Shown here piece after piece: positions 1 to 7,680 of a DNA stretch of 64,000 nucleotides (position 1 is the stretch's first letter; each line of letters starts with the position of its first letter). The position numbers and the translations under genes are program-made. Location: contig NZ_JAFFZM010000003.1 in the NCBI RefSeq assembly GCF_017676345.1, positions 1 through 64,000 on the forward strand. Reading direction: 5' to 3'. The notes beneath the pieces are model-generated. The model was not told the DNA's origin. It saw only the letters and a program-made list of their open reading frames with translations, and did not search any database. Origin of the DNA: Streptomyces smyrnaeus. Its GTDB lineage: Bacteria; Actinomycetota; Actinomycetes; Streptomycetales; Streptomycetaceae.

Positions 1-231
1 GGAGGCGAGGTTGAGGTCCAGCAGTGTCTCTTCGCCGTAGTGCAGTTCGGTGACGGCCGCCAGCATGCCTGCCGCGACCCGGGCGGCTCCGCCGCCGGGT
101 TCGGGGTCGGCGACGGTGACCGTCAGGCCGCTTCCCGCGGCGCGCCAGGCGGTGGCCAGTCCGATGAGTCCGCCGCCGAGTACCAGCACATCGGGGCTGT
201 TGTGAGGTGCTGCCGGAGTCGTGCCGCGCAT
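1..231 (-). CDS. thiO: Glycine oxidase ThiO, 5' part (runs off the window edge)
   Basis: Only the first 77 codons are in the window, read leftward. After a short lead the protein has the dinucleotide-binding motif GGGLIGLATAWRAAGSGLTV and then an acidic residue ending the second beta strand (VADPEP), the FAD-binding fold of DAO-family oxidases. The stretch AARVAAGMLAAVTEL matches the conserved ThiO/glycine oxidase segment. ThiO oxidises glycine to dehydroglycine for the thiazole half of thiamine. The name rests on this fold plus the TPP riboswitch directly upstream and thiE nearby. The ATG follows a GAAGGGAG Shine-Dalgarno at the 3' edge of the riboswitch, so translational control by TPP is likely. 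Confidence 0.85.
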   Translation of the reverse strand, partial: MRGTTPAAPHNSPDVLVLGGGLIGLATAWRAAGSGLTVTVADPEPGGGAARVAAGMLAAVTELHYGEETLLDLNLAS

Positions 232-242
232 GGGCGCTGCTT

Positions 243-345
243 CTCCCTTCGCCGGAATGACCCGGATCAGGTTCGGACGGTCGGAGGCCGTCGCAGCCTC
301 CCTCTCAGCCCGGTGCGCCCGGGCTCCCGCGTATGCCGTAACTAC
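243..345 (-). promoter_or_regulatory. TPP riboswitch (THI element) of thiO
   Basis: On the minus strand the leader has the two conserved THI-box parts: CTGAGAGGGAGGC, then about 20 nt later ACCTGATCCGGGTCATTCC followed by GGCGAAGGGAG. A GC-rich P1/P2 region (GGGAGCCCGGGCGCACCGGG) precedes them. The element ends at the Shine-Dalgarno, 11 nt before the thiO ATG. The usual mechanism for this family is that TPP binding hides the ribosome binding site. Confidence 0.93.
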
Positions 346-352
346 CGCACCC

Positions 353-358
353 ACCCTA
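353..358 (-). promoter_or_regulatory. Probable -10 element of the thiO transcript
   Basis: TAGGGT on the minus strand lies about 7 nt before the first paired bases of the TPP riboswitch, which is where the transcript should start. No clear -35 is seen, as is common in Streptomyces. Confidence 0.45.
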
Positions 359-459
359 CTGCGGTGCCCGCGGGCCGGGTAAGGGCCACCGGGGGCCTCG
401 GGTACACCCCGCCGGCGGGCCTACGACCGGTGACCGATGGCCGCGCGCGCCGACCGGCA

Positions 460-465
460 TACAGT
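460..465 (+). promoter_or_regulatory. -10 element of a probable leaderless transcript
   Basis: TACAGT ends 6 nt before the GTG start of the flavoprotein gene. That spacing puts the transcription start at or next to the start codon, and no ribosome binding site is present. Confidence 0.45.
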
Positions 466-471
466 GATCGT

Positions 472-1728
472 GTGAGTGACGGTCAGAAACAGCAGCGGGT
501 CGTGGTCGTGGGCGCCGGGATGGCCGGTGTGCAGGCCGCCGTGCAACTGCGCGAACAGGGCTGGCCCGGTTCGGTGCGGCTGGTGGGGGCCGAGCCGCAC
601 GCGCCGTACGACAGGCCGCCGCTGTCCAAGGCGGTGCTGCTCGGCAAGGGCGAGGAGGCGCAGGCGCCGCTCTTCGACATCGACTTCGCGGGGCTGGGCA
701 TCGAACTGGAGCTGGGCAGGACGGTCACCGGGCTGCGGGCCGACGAGCGGTTGCTGGTCACCGACGCGGGTCCGGTCCACTACGACCGCCTTGTCGTGGC
801 GACGGGTGCCGAGCCGGTCGGTCTGCCCGGCAGTGAGGGTGTGCCCGGCGTCCATCTGCTGCGCACCCTGGACGACGCCCGGCGGCTGCGGCCGGTACTG
901 GCGGCCCGGGGCAGGATCGTCGTGGTCGGTGCGGGCTGGATCGGCGCGGAGTTCGCGACGGCGGCGCGCGAGCGGGGCTGCGAGGTCACCGTTGTGGAGG
1001 CCGCCGCGACGCCGCTGCCGGGCGCGCTTCCGCCGCAGGTCACCGAGCCGATGCGGGACTGGTACGCGGAGGCCGGGGCGACGCTGCGCACCGGGGTCGC
1101 CGTCGAGGCGGTGGAGCGCGGCGGGGTGCTGCTCGCCGACGGGACGCGGCTGGCGGCGGACGCGGTGCTGGTGGGGATCGGGGCCCGCCCCGCGACCGAC
1201 TGGCTGCGCGGCTCCGGTGTGGAGCTCGGTCCGGACGGCGCCGTGGCCGCCGACGCCCGGCTGCGTGCCTCGGTCTTCGGCAGCCACGCGTCCGGCGTCT
1301 ACGCGGTGGGCGACTGCGCCTCCTTCCCGTCGGCCCGCTACGGCGAGCGGCTGCTGATCCACCACTGGGACAACGCGCTCCAGGGCCCCCGTACGGTCGC
1401 CGTCAATCTGCTGGCCGAGGGGCATGCCGACGGTGAGGCCGACAGCGTCGTCTACGACCCGGTGCCCTACTTCTGGTCCGAGCAGTTCGGCCGCTTCGTG
1501 CAGTACGTCGGCCACCACGGACCGGGCGACGAGCTGGTGTGGCGCGGCTCTCCGGACGGCGCCGCCTGGACGGTGTGCTGGCTGCGCGAAGGGCGGCTGG
1601 CCGCGCTGCTGGCCGTCGGCCGTCCGCGCGATCTCGCGCAGGGCCGGAAGCTGATTCAGCAGCGTACGGCCGTGGACCGGACGCTGGTGGGCGACGCGGC
1701 CGTCGCCTTGAAGCAGGCGGCGCGGTAG
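472..1728 (+). CDS. FAD/NAD-dependent ferredoxin-reductase-like oxidoreductase
   Basis: A 418-residue flavoprotein of the BphA4/rubredoxin-reductase type. The N-terminus carries the FAD-binding VVVGAGMAGVQAAVQL, followed by the family signature APYDRPPLSKAVLL. The NAD(P)-binding motif VVVGAGWIGAEFATAA starts near residue 145 and the second FAD contact GVYAVGDCASF near residue 275. The C-terminal part has HHWDNALQGPRTVAVNLL, also typical. It probably passes electrons from NAD(P)H to a ferredoxin, possibly for a P450 or dioxygenase elsewhere; no partner gene is adjacent. The GTG start is chosen because a TACAGT -10-like hexamer sits 6 nt upstream and there is no Shine-Dalgarno, suggesting a leaderless message. 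It is divergent from thiO. Confidence 0.85.
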   Translation: MSDGQKQQRVVVVGAGMAGVQAAVQLREQGWPGSVRLVGAEPHAPYDRPPLSKAVLLGKGEEAQAPLFDIDFAGLGIELELGRTVTGLRADERLLVTDAGPVHYDRLVVATGAEPVGLPGSEGVPGVHLLRTLDDARRLRPVLAARGRIVVVGAGWIGAEFATAARERGCEVTVVEAAATPLPGALPPQVTEPMRDWYAEAGATLRTGVAVEAVERGGVLLADGTRLAADAVLVGIGARPATDWLRGSGVELGPDGAVAADARLRASVFGSHASGVYAVGDCASFPSARYGERLLIHHWDNALQGPRTVAVNLLAEGHADGEADSVVYDPVPYFWSEQFGRFVQYVGHHGPGDELVWRGSPDGAAWTVCWLREGRLAALLAVGRPRDLAQGRKLIQQRTAVDRTLVGDAAVALKQAAR

Positions 1729-1761
1729 TGACCGTCGGTCCCAGATGGCAGTCTGGAACCC

Positions 1762-2136
1762 GTGACCGAGATTGACGCAAAGACCGATGCTCTCGTCCCC
1801 GCCTGGCTCACCCTTCCCGACGTCGCCGAGAAGCTCGGCGTCGAAGTGACCCGGGTACGGCAGCTCGTGAAGGAAGGCCAGCTGATCGCCGTGCGGCGGG
1901 AGGCGGAGTCCGGGAACAAGGTGCTCCAGGTTCCGGCCGCCTTCATCGGGGAGGGCCGGATCGTGAAGGGCCTGGCGGGCACCATCACGCTCCTGAAGGA
2001 CGACGGCTTCAGCGACGAAGAGATGCTGGAATGGCTGTTCACCGAGGACGAGTCCCTGCCCGGCTCGCCCGTGACGGCCCTGCGGGAGAACCGGGGCACG
2101 GAGGTCAAGCGCCGCGCCCAGGCGCTCGCCGTCTGA
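1762..2136 (+). CDS. Rv2175c-family DNA-binding protein
   Basis: A 124-residue protein with an N-terminal winged helix-turn-helix-like segment ([20 protein letters not shown], about residues 14-33), an Arg-rich wing ([12 protein letters not shown]) and a compact C-terminal half ending in KRRAQALAV. This matches the small actinobacterial Rv2175c family; the Mycobacterium tuberculosis member binds DNA and is phosphorylated by the kinase PknL. Target genes are unknown. It lies 33 nt after the flavoprotein gene. A 15-bp perfect inverted repeat lies between it and thiE. Confidence 0.85.
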   Translation: MTEIDAKTDALVPAWLTLPDVAEKLGVEVTRVRQLVKEGQLIAVRREAESGNKVLQVPAAFIGEGRIVKGLAGTITLLKDDGFSDEEMLEWLFTEDESLPGSPVTALRENRGTEVKRRAQALAV

Positions 2137-2186
2137 CCCCGCCGCCCGGCTCGCGCCGGGCCCAGTGGAAGAACACCGACACCACC

Positions 2187-2218
2187 GGGTGCGTGGACCC
2201 GCACGGGTCCACGCACCC
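2187..2218 (+). other. Perfect 15-bp inverted repeat before thiE
   Basis: Arms 2187-2201 and 2204-2218 are exact reverse complements separated by 2 nt, giving a very stable hairpin. It is 50 nt after the Rv2175c-like gene and only a few bases before the GGGGGG-rich ribosome binding site of thiE. There is no U tract. It could be a terminator, an attenuating leader hairpin for thiE, or a dimeric regulator site; the sequence alone does not decide. Confidence 0.6.
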
Positions 2219-2242
2219 CTCACGGGGGGGAAGCACCGCACC

Positions 2243-2977
2243 ATGTCCCGTACCACCGCCACGTCCGCCACCTCCGCCGCGCCTGACGAGGCTCGTCGGC
2301 GGCTCGCCGACGCACGGCTGTACCTGTGCACCGACGCCCGCAAGGAGCAGGGCGACCTTCCCGCGTTCCTGGACGCGGTGCTGGCCAACGGGGTCGACAT
2401 CGTTCAGCTGCGGGACAAGGCCATGGAGGCGGCGGAGGAGCTGGCGCATCTGGAGGTGTTCGCCGACGCCTGCCGCCGGCACGGCGCGCTGCTGGCCGTC
2501 AACGACCGCGCGGACGTGGCCCACGCCGCCGGCTCCGACGTGCTCCACCTCGGCCAGGGCGATCTGCCGGTCCCCGCGGCCCGCGCCCTGCTGGGCACCC
2601 TCGACAAGGAGGTGCTGATCGGCCGCTCCACCCACTCCGCCGCCGAGGCGGACGCGGCGCTGGCCGAGCCCGGCGTCGACTACTTCTGCACCGGACCGTG
2701 CTGGCCGACCCCCACCAAGCCGGGGCGGCCCGCACCGGGGCTGGATCTCGTCCGTCACACTGCCGCCCGTACCGGTACGGATCCGGCGTCCCGGCCGTGG
2801 TTCGCCATCGGCGGTATCGACGCGGGCAATCTGGACGAGGTGCTGGAGGCCGGGGCCCGCAGGGTCGTGGTGGTCCGCGCGCTCACCCGGGCCGACGACC
2901 CGGGGGCTGCCGCGGCCTCGCTCGCGCAGCGGCTGCGGCGGGCGGCCGAGGCCGACCCGCGGCCCTTGGTGCCGTGA
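2243..2977 (+). CDS. thiE: Thiamine-phosphate synthase ThiE
   Basis: A 244-residue TIM barrel that couples HMP-pyrophosphate to the thiazole phosphate to make thiamine monophosphate. Family motifs are present in order: [30 protein letters not shown] with [15 protein letters not shown], a phosphate-binding [11 protein letters not shown] loop and [10 protein letters not shown] near the C-terminus. The ATG is preferred because a GGGGGGAAG ribosome binding site precedes it; upstream in-frame codons run through the inverted repeat and are unlikely to be translated. It forms a thiamine neighbourhood with thiO on the other strand, but unlike thiO it has no visible TPP riboswitch. Confidence 0.92.
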   Translation: MSRTTATSATSAAPDEARRRLADARLYLCTDARKEQGDLPAFLDAVLANGVDIVQLRDKAMEAAEELAHLEVFADACRRHGALLAVNDRADVAHAAGSDVLHLGQGDLPVPAARALLGTLDKEVLIGRSTHSAAEADAALAEPGVDYFCTGPCWPTPTKPGRPAPGLDLVRHTAARTGTDPASRPWFAIGGIDAGNLDEVLEAGARRVVVVRALTRADDPGAAAASLAQRLRRAAEADPRPLVP

Positions 2978-3008
2978 CCGGGCGCTTCCGTAGCACGGGG
3001 CGGCCAGC

Positions 3009-3025
3009 TGTCCAACAGGTGGACA
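3009..3025. promoter_or_regulatory. Inverted repeat upstream of metF (operator candidate)
   Basis: TGTCCA-N5-TGGACA, a 6-bp perfect inverted repeat with a 5-nt spacer, lies about 75 nt before the probable metF -10. The size and symmetry suit a dimeric regulator, but none is identified. Confidence 0.3.
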
Positions 3026-3096
3026 TCAGCCATCCGGGAATCGGACAGATCATCCCGTACCGTCCCAGGGTCGAGTCACTCTGCAGGCCAGGCCGC

Positions 3097-3102
3097 TAGC
3101 CT
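3097..3102 (+). promoter_or_regulatory. -10 element for a leaderless metF message
   Basis: TAGCCT lies 6 nt before the metF ATG and no Shine-Dalgarno precedes that ATG, so transcription probably starts at the codon itself. Confidence 0.45.
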
Positions 3103-3108
3103 GCAGCT

Positions 3109-4050
3109 ATGGCCATCGGTATCTCAGCTCCCAGGACAGACCGTCCGCCGACTGTGCGTGATCTGCTCGCGAGCGGAGAGCAGTCCTTCTCCTTCGAGTT
3201 CTTCGCGCCGAAGACCGAGAAGGGAGAGCGGACCCTGTGGGACGCGCTTCGGCGCATCGAGGCGGTGTCCCCGACCTTCGTGTCCGTCACCTACGGTGCG
3301 GGCGGCTCCTCGCGTGAGGGCACGGTCCGCAACACCGAGCGCATCGCCAACGAGACCACGCTGACCCCGGTCGCTCATCTGACCGCGGTCGGCCACTCGC
3401 GGGCCGAGCTGCGCAACGTCATCGGGCAGTACGCCGACGCGGGCATCCGCAACGTGCTCGCGCTGCGCGGCGACCCGCCCGGAGATCCGCTGGGGGAGTG
3501 GGTCAAGCACCCCCAGGGCATCAACTACGCCTCCGAACTCGTCGAGCTGATCAAGGAGTCCGGCGACTTCTGCGTCGGCGTGGCGGCCTTCCCCGAGATG
3601 CACCCGCGCTCCACCGACTGGGAGAGCGACGTCCGGCACTTCGTGAACAAGTGCAGGGCGGGGGCCGACTACGCGATCACCCAGATGTTCTTCCGGGCCG
3701 AGGACTATCTGCGCCTGCGGGACAAGGTCGCGGCGGCCGGCTGCCACACGCCCATCATCCCGGAGATCATGCCTGTCACGAACGTGAAACAGATCGAACG
3801 GTTCGCGCAGCTGAGCAACGCCACCCTGCCGCCCGAGATGATCGAGCGGCTGCAGGCGGTCCAGGACGATCCGGCGGCGGTACGCTCGGTCGGAATCGAG
3901 TACGCCACAGACTTGTGTGCGAGGCTGATGGCCGAAGGCGTCCCGGGGCTGCACTTCATCACGCTCAACCACTCCACGGCGACGCTGGAGATCCACCAGA
4001 ATCTCGGCCTTCGGGAGAGGGCTACTCTGGGCCTTCGCAAGGGGGCTTGA
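3109..4050 (+). CDS. metF: Methylenetetrahydrofolate reductase MetF
   Basis: A 313-residue FAD-dependent TIM-barrel enzyme that reduces 5,10-methylene-THF to 5-methyl-THF, the methyl donor for methionine synthesis. Diagnostic segments: [20 protein letters not shown] with the catalytic Glu, [25 protein letters not shown], and [15 protein letters not shown]. The length is normal for bacterial MetF. The ATG has no ribosome binding site but a -10-like TAGCCT 6 nt upstream. Confidence 0.95.
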   Translation: MAIGISAPRTDRPPTVRDLLASGEQSFSFEFFAPKTEKGERTLWDALRRIEAVSPTFVSVTYGAGGSSREGTVRNTERIANETTLTPVAHLTAVGHSRAELRNVIGQYADAGIRNVLALRGDPPGDPLGEWVKHPQGINYASELVELIKESGDFCVGVAAFPEMHPRSTDWESDVRHFVNKCRAGADYAITQMFFRAEDYLRLRDKVAAAGCHTPIIPEIMPVTNVKQIERFAQLSNATLPPEMIERLQAVQDDPAAVRSVGIEYATDLCARLMAEGVPGLHFITLNHSTATLEIHQNLGLRERATLGLRKGA

Positions 4051-4097
4051 GCCACGGATCCGCCCATGGGGCGGCGGGAGCGGGAAGAGGGGCGTAG

Positions 4098-5150
4098 ATG
4101 GGCTGGACGGTCCTCTATATCGCGTTCGGCGTGGTCGCGCTGTGGCTGCTGGGCGAGGTCCTGCTCCAGTACAAGGCCCGGCTGCGTTGGCGGGCGCTGG
4201 CCTTCACCGGCTTCCTGGGCGTGGTGGTGGGCACCGTGCTGCCGTCGATCCTGGTGATCGGTGTCGGCATCGCGGCCTTCGCCGTCGGCCAGACCTTCGT
4301 CACGCTCTCGGTCCGCAGCGGGTTCACCGCCGGGTGGTCGCTCGGCGGTGGCCCCGGCTCCAGCCGGCGCCGCCGGTCGGGCGCGGCGGCGCCCGGCCCG
4401 GACACCGCCTCCCTGGAGGTCTCCGACCTGCGCGCCCACAGCCCCGGTGCCGTTCCGGCCCCCGGTGCCGCGCCTGTCCCCGACCCGGTCGACGACTACG
4501 GCCCGCAGGGCTACGGCCAGCCCGAGCCCGCCGCCGGGTACGGCACACAGACCGACAACGGTGCCGACTACGGGTACGGCGGCTACCAGGCAGCGGACGG
4601 CTACGGCGGTTACGGCAGCCACGAGAGCTACGGCGGCCACGGCGGTCACGGCTATGACAGCTACGAGGAAGAGGCCTCGGTCTTCGGCCGCCCGCCGGCC
4701 CCGGCACCGGACCAGACGCAGGTGTACGCCTACGGGGCCGGGCAGGGCGAGCAGTACGCCGGCCAGTACGCCGGATACGCCGACCCCCCGGCGGCCGGTG
4801 ACCCCTCCGAGTACCGGAACCAGCCCGCCTACCAGGAGTACGCGGACCCGTACGGCGGCTACGGCGGCTACGGCGACGAGCACGCCTATCAGGCGCCGCA
4901 GCAGCCGGCCCAGCAGTCCTACTACCCCGAGGTCCCCGAGACGCCGCCCGGCGGGGTCTGGGTTCCCCAGCAGCGGGACGCGGGCGCGCCGCTGCCTCCG
5001 GCGGAGCCGCCCCCGTCCCCGTACGGCTACGGGAACGAGTACGGCGACTACTACGGCAACGACGCTGCCGACCAGCCGTCCCAGCCCCAGCCCTACCCGC
5101 AGCAGGCGCCGCAGTACCCGCCGGACTACTACGGCAGCGGCCAGTACTGA
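4098..5150 (+). CDS. Membrane protein with a Tyr/Gly/Pro-rich cytoplasmic tail
   Basis: 350 residues. The first 80 form two hydrophobic segments (VLYIAFGVVALWLLGEVLL and a second from about 32 to 70) joined by a short basic loop. From residue 95 onward the protein is low complexity: Arg-rich at first, then about 250 residues dominated by Tyr, Gly, Pro, Gln and Asp (GYGGYG, YGGHGG, YGDYYGN). Such tails are probably disordered and may scaffold or self-associate. An AGAGGGG ribosome binding site precedes the ATG. It follows metF by 47 nt and converges on the next gene. I do not recognise a characterised family. Confidence 0.75.
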   Translation: MGWTVLYIAFGVVALWLLGEVLLQYKARLRWRALAFTGFLGVVVGTVLPSILVIGVGIAAFAVGQTFVTLSVRSGFTAGWSLGGGPGSSRRRRSGAAAPGPDTASLEVSDLRAHSPGAVPAPGAAPVPDPVDDYGPQGYGQPEPAAGYGTQTDNGADYGYGGYQAADGYGGYGSHESYGGHGGHGYDSYEEEASVFGRPPAPAPDQTQVYAYGAGQGEQYAGQYAGYADPPAAGDPSEYRNQPAYQEYADPYGGYGGYGDEHAYQAPQQPAQQSYYPEVPETPPGGVWVPQQRDAGAPLPPAEPPPSPYGYGNEYGDYYGNDAADQPSQPQPYPQQAPQYPPDYYGSGQY

Positions 5151-5193
5151 GGCCGCAGGTACGCCGAAAGGCGCGGGGCCCGGCCGGTGCGGG

Positions 5194-6663
5194 TCACACC
5201 GAGCCGCGCCACTCGGGGTCCTGTACGAGCCCCGCCACCATCGCGCCGCTCATGCCGGCCCCGGGCAGGCCGCCCCCTGGGTGGGACCAGCCGCCCGCCA
5301 GGTAGAGGCCCGGCAGTCCGGTCGGGTTGGCGGGGTGCAGGAAGGCACCGTCGGCCCCGGGCAGCGCGGGCGGCGGCACCCGGCCACCGGCAGCACCTGT
5401 CTCCGCCTCGTTGTCGGCGGGGGTACGCACTTCGCGCCACAGCAGCCGCTCGCTCAACCCCAGCCCCGCCGCATCCGTCGCCGCCAGCAGCTGCTCGGCG
5501 AGCTGTTCGGCCGCGGCGGCATCGGCGGCCGAACCCGGCGGTACCGGCAGCGAGAGCACCGCCGTCTCGTGCGCGTCGTCCGGCCGCAGCGCCGGGTCGT
5601 CGGGCCGCAGTACGGTCAGCGGCTGCCCGGGCGCCTCCGCGCGGTGCACCAGCGTGCGGTGGGCCGTGCCCTCGGGCCGGGCACCCCGCAGCGCGAGCAG
5701 CACGGTGATCCTGGCCGCGCCCCGGTCTGTCGCGCCCCGGTCCGCCGTGCCCCGGCCGCCCGGTGCGGCCGGACCGCCGCCCGCGACCACCACGTCCGCG
5801 TCCACCACCGAGCCGTCGGCCAGCTCCAGTCCGGCCGCCCTGCCGTCCTTCTCCCGTACCCCCCGCACCGCGCTGTCGAAGTGGAAGGCCACCCGCCGCT
5901 CCCGGCACCGTTCGTACAGCGCGTCGGCGAGCACACGCATACCGCCGCGTACGTACCAGGTGCCGAAGGTGTCCTCGACATAGGCGAGGACGGCGGCGCT
6001 CGCGGGAGCCGACCGCGGATCCACACCGCAGGCCCACGCGTAGCTGCCCAGCATCTCCGCCAGCCGCGGATCTCGCAGCTCCTCCCGGGCGATCTCGGCC
6101 AGCGTCGGCCCGGGGCCGGACCCTGCGCGAAGAGCCCGGGCGAGGCGCTGCAGGCCCTTCTTCCGGGATGCCGGATAGGTGCCGTCCCGGCTGAGCACGC
6201 CCAGGGAGGAGGGCTCGTCCCGCAGCGGTTCCTCCAGCAGCGGGCGGCGCGTCGCCTCCCATGCCTCGCGGGCCCGGGTCAGCATCCCGGCCCAGCGCTC
6301 GCCCGCACCGCCGCCCAGCGCCTCGTCCAGCGCGGCGATCACCTTGCCCCGGGAGGCGTTCGGCAGCGGGACGGCGCTGCCGTCGGCGAACAGATGGCGG
6401 GCCGTGACCGGCACCTGGACCAGCTCCACCCGGTCCTCCAGCCGCTCGCGGCCCGTCTTGACGAACAGATCGCGGTAGACGGCCGGCAGCCGCAGCAGCC
6501 CCGGCCCGGTGTCGAAGGCGAAACCGTCCCGCGCGTACTGCCGCACAGCGCCCCCGTAGGTGCCGGTCCGCTCGTGGACCGAGACCTCGTGCCCCGCGAC
6601 GGCCAGCCGCGCGGCCGCCGCCATCCCGCCCATCCCGGCCCCGACCACGACAACTCGCACCAT
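5194..6663 (-). CDS. Phytoene-dehydrogenase-like FAD oxidoreductase
   Basis: 489 residues. It begins with the FAD-binding VVVGAGMGGMAAAARLAVAG, then VSVHERTGTYGGAVRQY and FAFDTGPGLLRLP, the CrtI/NAD(P)-FAD desaturase signature. The C-terminus has GLYLAGGWSHPGGGLPGAGM, the second FAD contact of carotenoid desaturases. The internal region around residues 290-320 is low complexity (GTADRGATDRGA). The substrate is unknown: no phytoene synthase or other crt gene is nearby, so a carotenoid role is not supported by context. It is transcribed alone, converging on the membrane protein gene. Confidence 0.8.
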   Translation of the reverse strand: MVRVVVVGAGMGGMAAAARLAVAGHEVSVHERTGTYGGAVRQYARDGFAFDTGPGLLRLPAVYRDLFVKTGRERLEDRVELVQVPVTARHLFADGSAVPLPNASRGKVIAALDEALGGGAGERWAGMLTRAREAWEATRRPLLEEPLRDEPSSLGVLSRDGTYPASRKKGLQRLARALRAGSGPGPTLAEIAREELRDPRLAEMLGSYAWACGVDPRSAPASAAVLAYVEDTFGTWYVRGGMRVLADALYERCRERRVAFHFDSAVRGVREKDGRAAGLELADGSVVDADVVVAGGGPAAPGGRGTADRGATDRGAARITVLLALRGARPEGTAHRTLVHRAEAPGQPLTVLRPDDPALRPDDAHETAVLSLPVPPGSAADAAAAEQLAEQLLAATDAAGLGLSERLLWREVRTPADNEAETGAAGGRVPPPALPGADGAFLHPANPTGLPGLYLAGGWSHPGGGLPGAGMSGAMVAGLVQDPEWRGSV

Positions 6664-6977
6664 GCGCCCGACCTTATCGGCCCCCGGCTGCCCTCCCCGC
6701 ACCTGCTTCCCCCCGCCACCGCGCCGTACCCGGCACGGGCCGGTGCGGCGCCGTACGCGGCAGTAGGTACGGGTACTCAGACGGGATCTTGAGTATCCGC
6801 ACGGATGGGCCCCCGTCCGTGCGGGCGGCAGAGTGAGGGCACACGGGAGGGCACGGTGCCGCACCGCTGACACGGGGCCGCGGAACGGCGCTCGGCGTTC
6901 TCCCGGAAGCCACCCCCCGCACAAAAGGGGCCGCCCCGCGCACGGCGGGGCCGCCCGCCCCGGGGCCGGTCCCGCGT
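6664..6977. other. Gap between the CrtI-like gene and the TetR gene
   Basis: 314 bp without a convincing gene. It holds the terminator of the TetR operon near its right end, a second hairpin (stem 6797-6805 with 6816-6824), and presumably the promoter of the CrtI-like gene, for which no clear hexamers stand out. Confidence 0.5.
6926..6955 (-). terminator. Intrinsic terminator of the ABC-YhgE-TetR operon
   Basis: A GC stem (6933-6939 with 6945-6951, extendable) is followed on the minus strand by CCCCTTTTGT, giving a hairpin plus short U tract. It lies about 25 nt past the TetR stop codon. Confidence 0.6.
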
Positions 6978-7649
6978 CTAGCGGGGCCGGCTTCCGCCGA
7001 CCCGGCCCTGCAGCAGCAGGGACAGCGCCCCGTGCACATCCTCGATGGAGCGCTCCGGCTGGAACGCCTTCCAGTCGAGGGCGGCGACCAGCACCATCCC
7101 CACCAGCGCGGCGGCGGTGAGCTGGATGTCGATGTCCTCGCTCAGTTCGCCCTCGGCGACCCCGGCGCGCAGAACACCCTCCACCACGGCCACCGCTTCC
7201 TTGCGCACCATCAGCAGGGTGTCGTTCCATGCGCGTCCTGTGCGCCAGAGTTCGGCGACGTACAGCTGGGTGAAGGCGGGGTAGCGGTCGATGAACTGCA
7301 GTCCCGCGCGGACCATCGCGTCCAGCGCGTCCACCCTGCTGCCGCCCCGCCCGTCCGTCTCCTCGGCGGCCTGCCGGAGATCGGCTGTCAGCAGCTCCAC
7401 GCCGTGCCGCAGCAGCTCTTCGAACAGCTCGGTCTTGCTGGCGAAGTTGTAGTAGACCGTGCCCTTGGCGACTCCGGCGCGCTCTGCGATCTCCTCGACG
7501 GTCGTGGAGGAGAACCCCTGTTCGGCGATGAGCGTGACCGCCGCATGGAAGAGCTTGTCCCTGGTGGCGCTGCGGCCGCGCGGAGCGGCGGCTGTGGAAG
7601 CCGAAGAAGAAGCCGAAGAAGCGGAAGCGGTGGTGCGGGCACTCGTCAT
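6978..7649 (-). CDS. TetR/AcrR-family transcriptional regulator
   Basis: 223 residues. After a Ser/Ala/Thr-rich lead, the N-terminal DNA-binding domain reads RDKLFHAAVTLIAEQGFSST then TVEEIAERAGVAKGTVYYNF, the classic TetR helix-turn-helix. The C-terminal ligand domain includes a long TAAALVGMVLVAAL helix. The ATG is preceded by GAGAGGAG. It is the last gene of a three-gene set with a YhgE/Pip membrane protein and an ABC ATPase. The palindrome upstream of the first gene is a likely target, so the operon is probably autoregulated and responds to an unknown ligand, plausibly a membrane-active compound. Confidence 0.85.
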   Translation of the reverse strand: MTSARTTASASSASSSASTAAAPRGRSATRDKLFHAAVTLIAEQGFSSTTVEEIAERAGVAKGTVYYNFASKTELFEELLRHGVELLTADLRQAAEETDGRGGSRVDALDAMVRAGLQFIDRYPAFTQLYVAELWRTGRAWNDTLLMVRKEAVAVVEGVLRAGVAEGELSEDIDIQLTAAALVGMVLVAALDWKAFQPERSIEDVHGALSLLLQGRVGGSRPR

Positions 7650-7680
7650 ACGGCCATTCTCCTCTCGGGGAGGCCCGGCC

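Noticed and set aside
5194..6663. A carotenoid biosynthesis locus
   Set aside because: Only one CrtI-like gene is present; no phytoene synthase, cyclase or other crt gene lies nearby.
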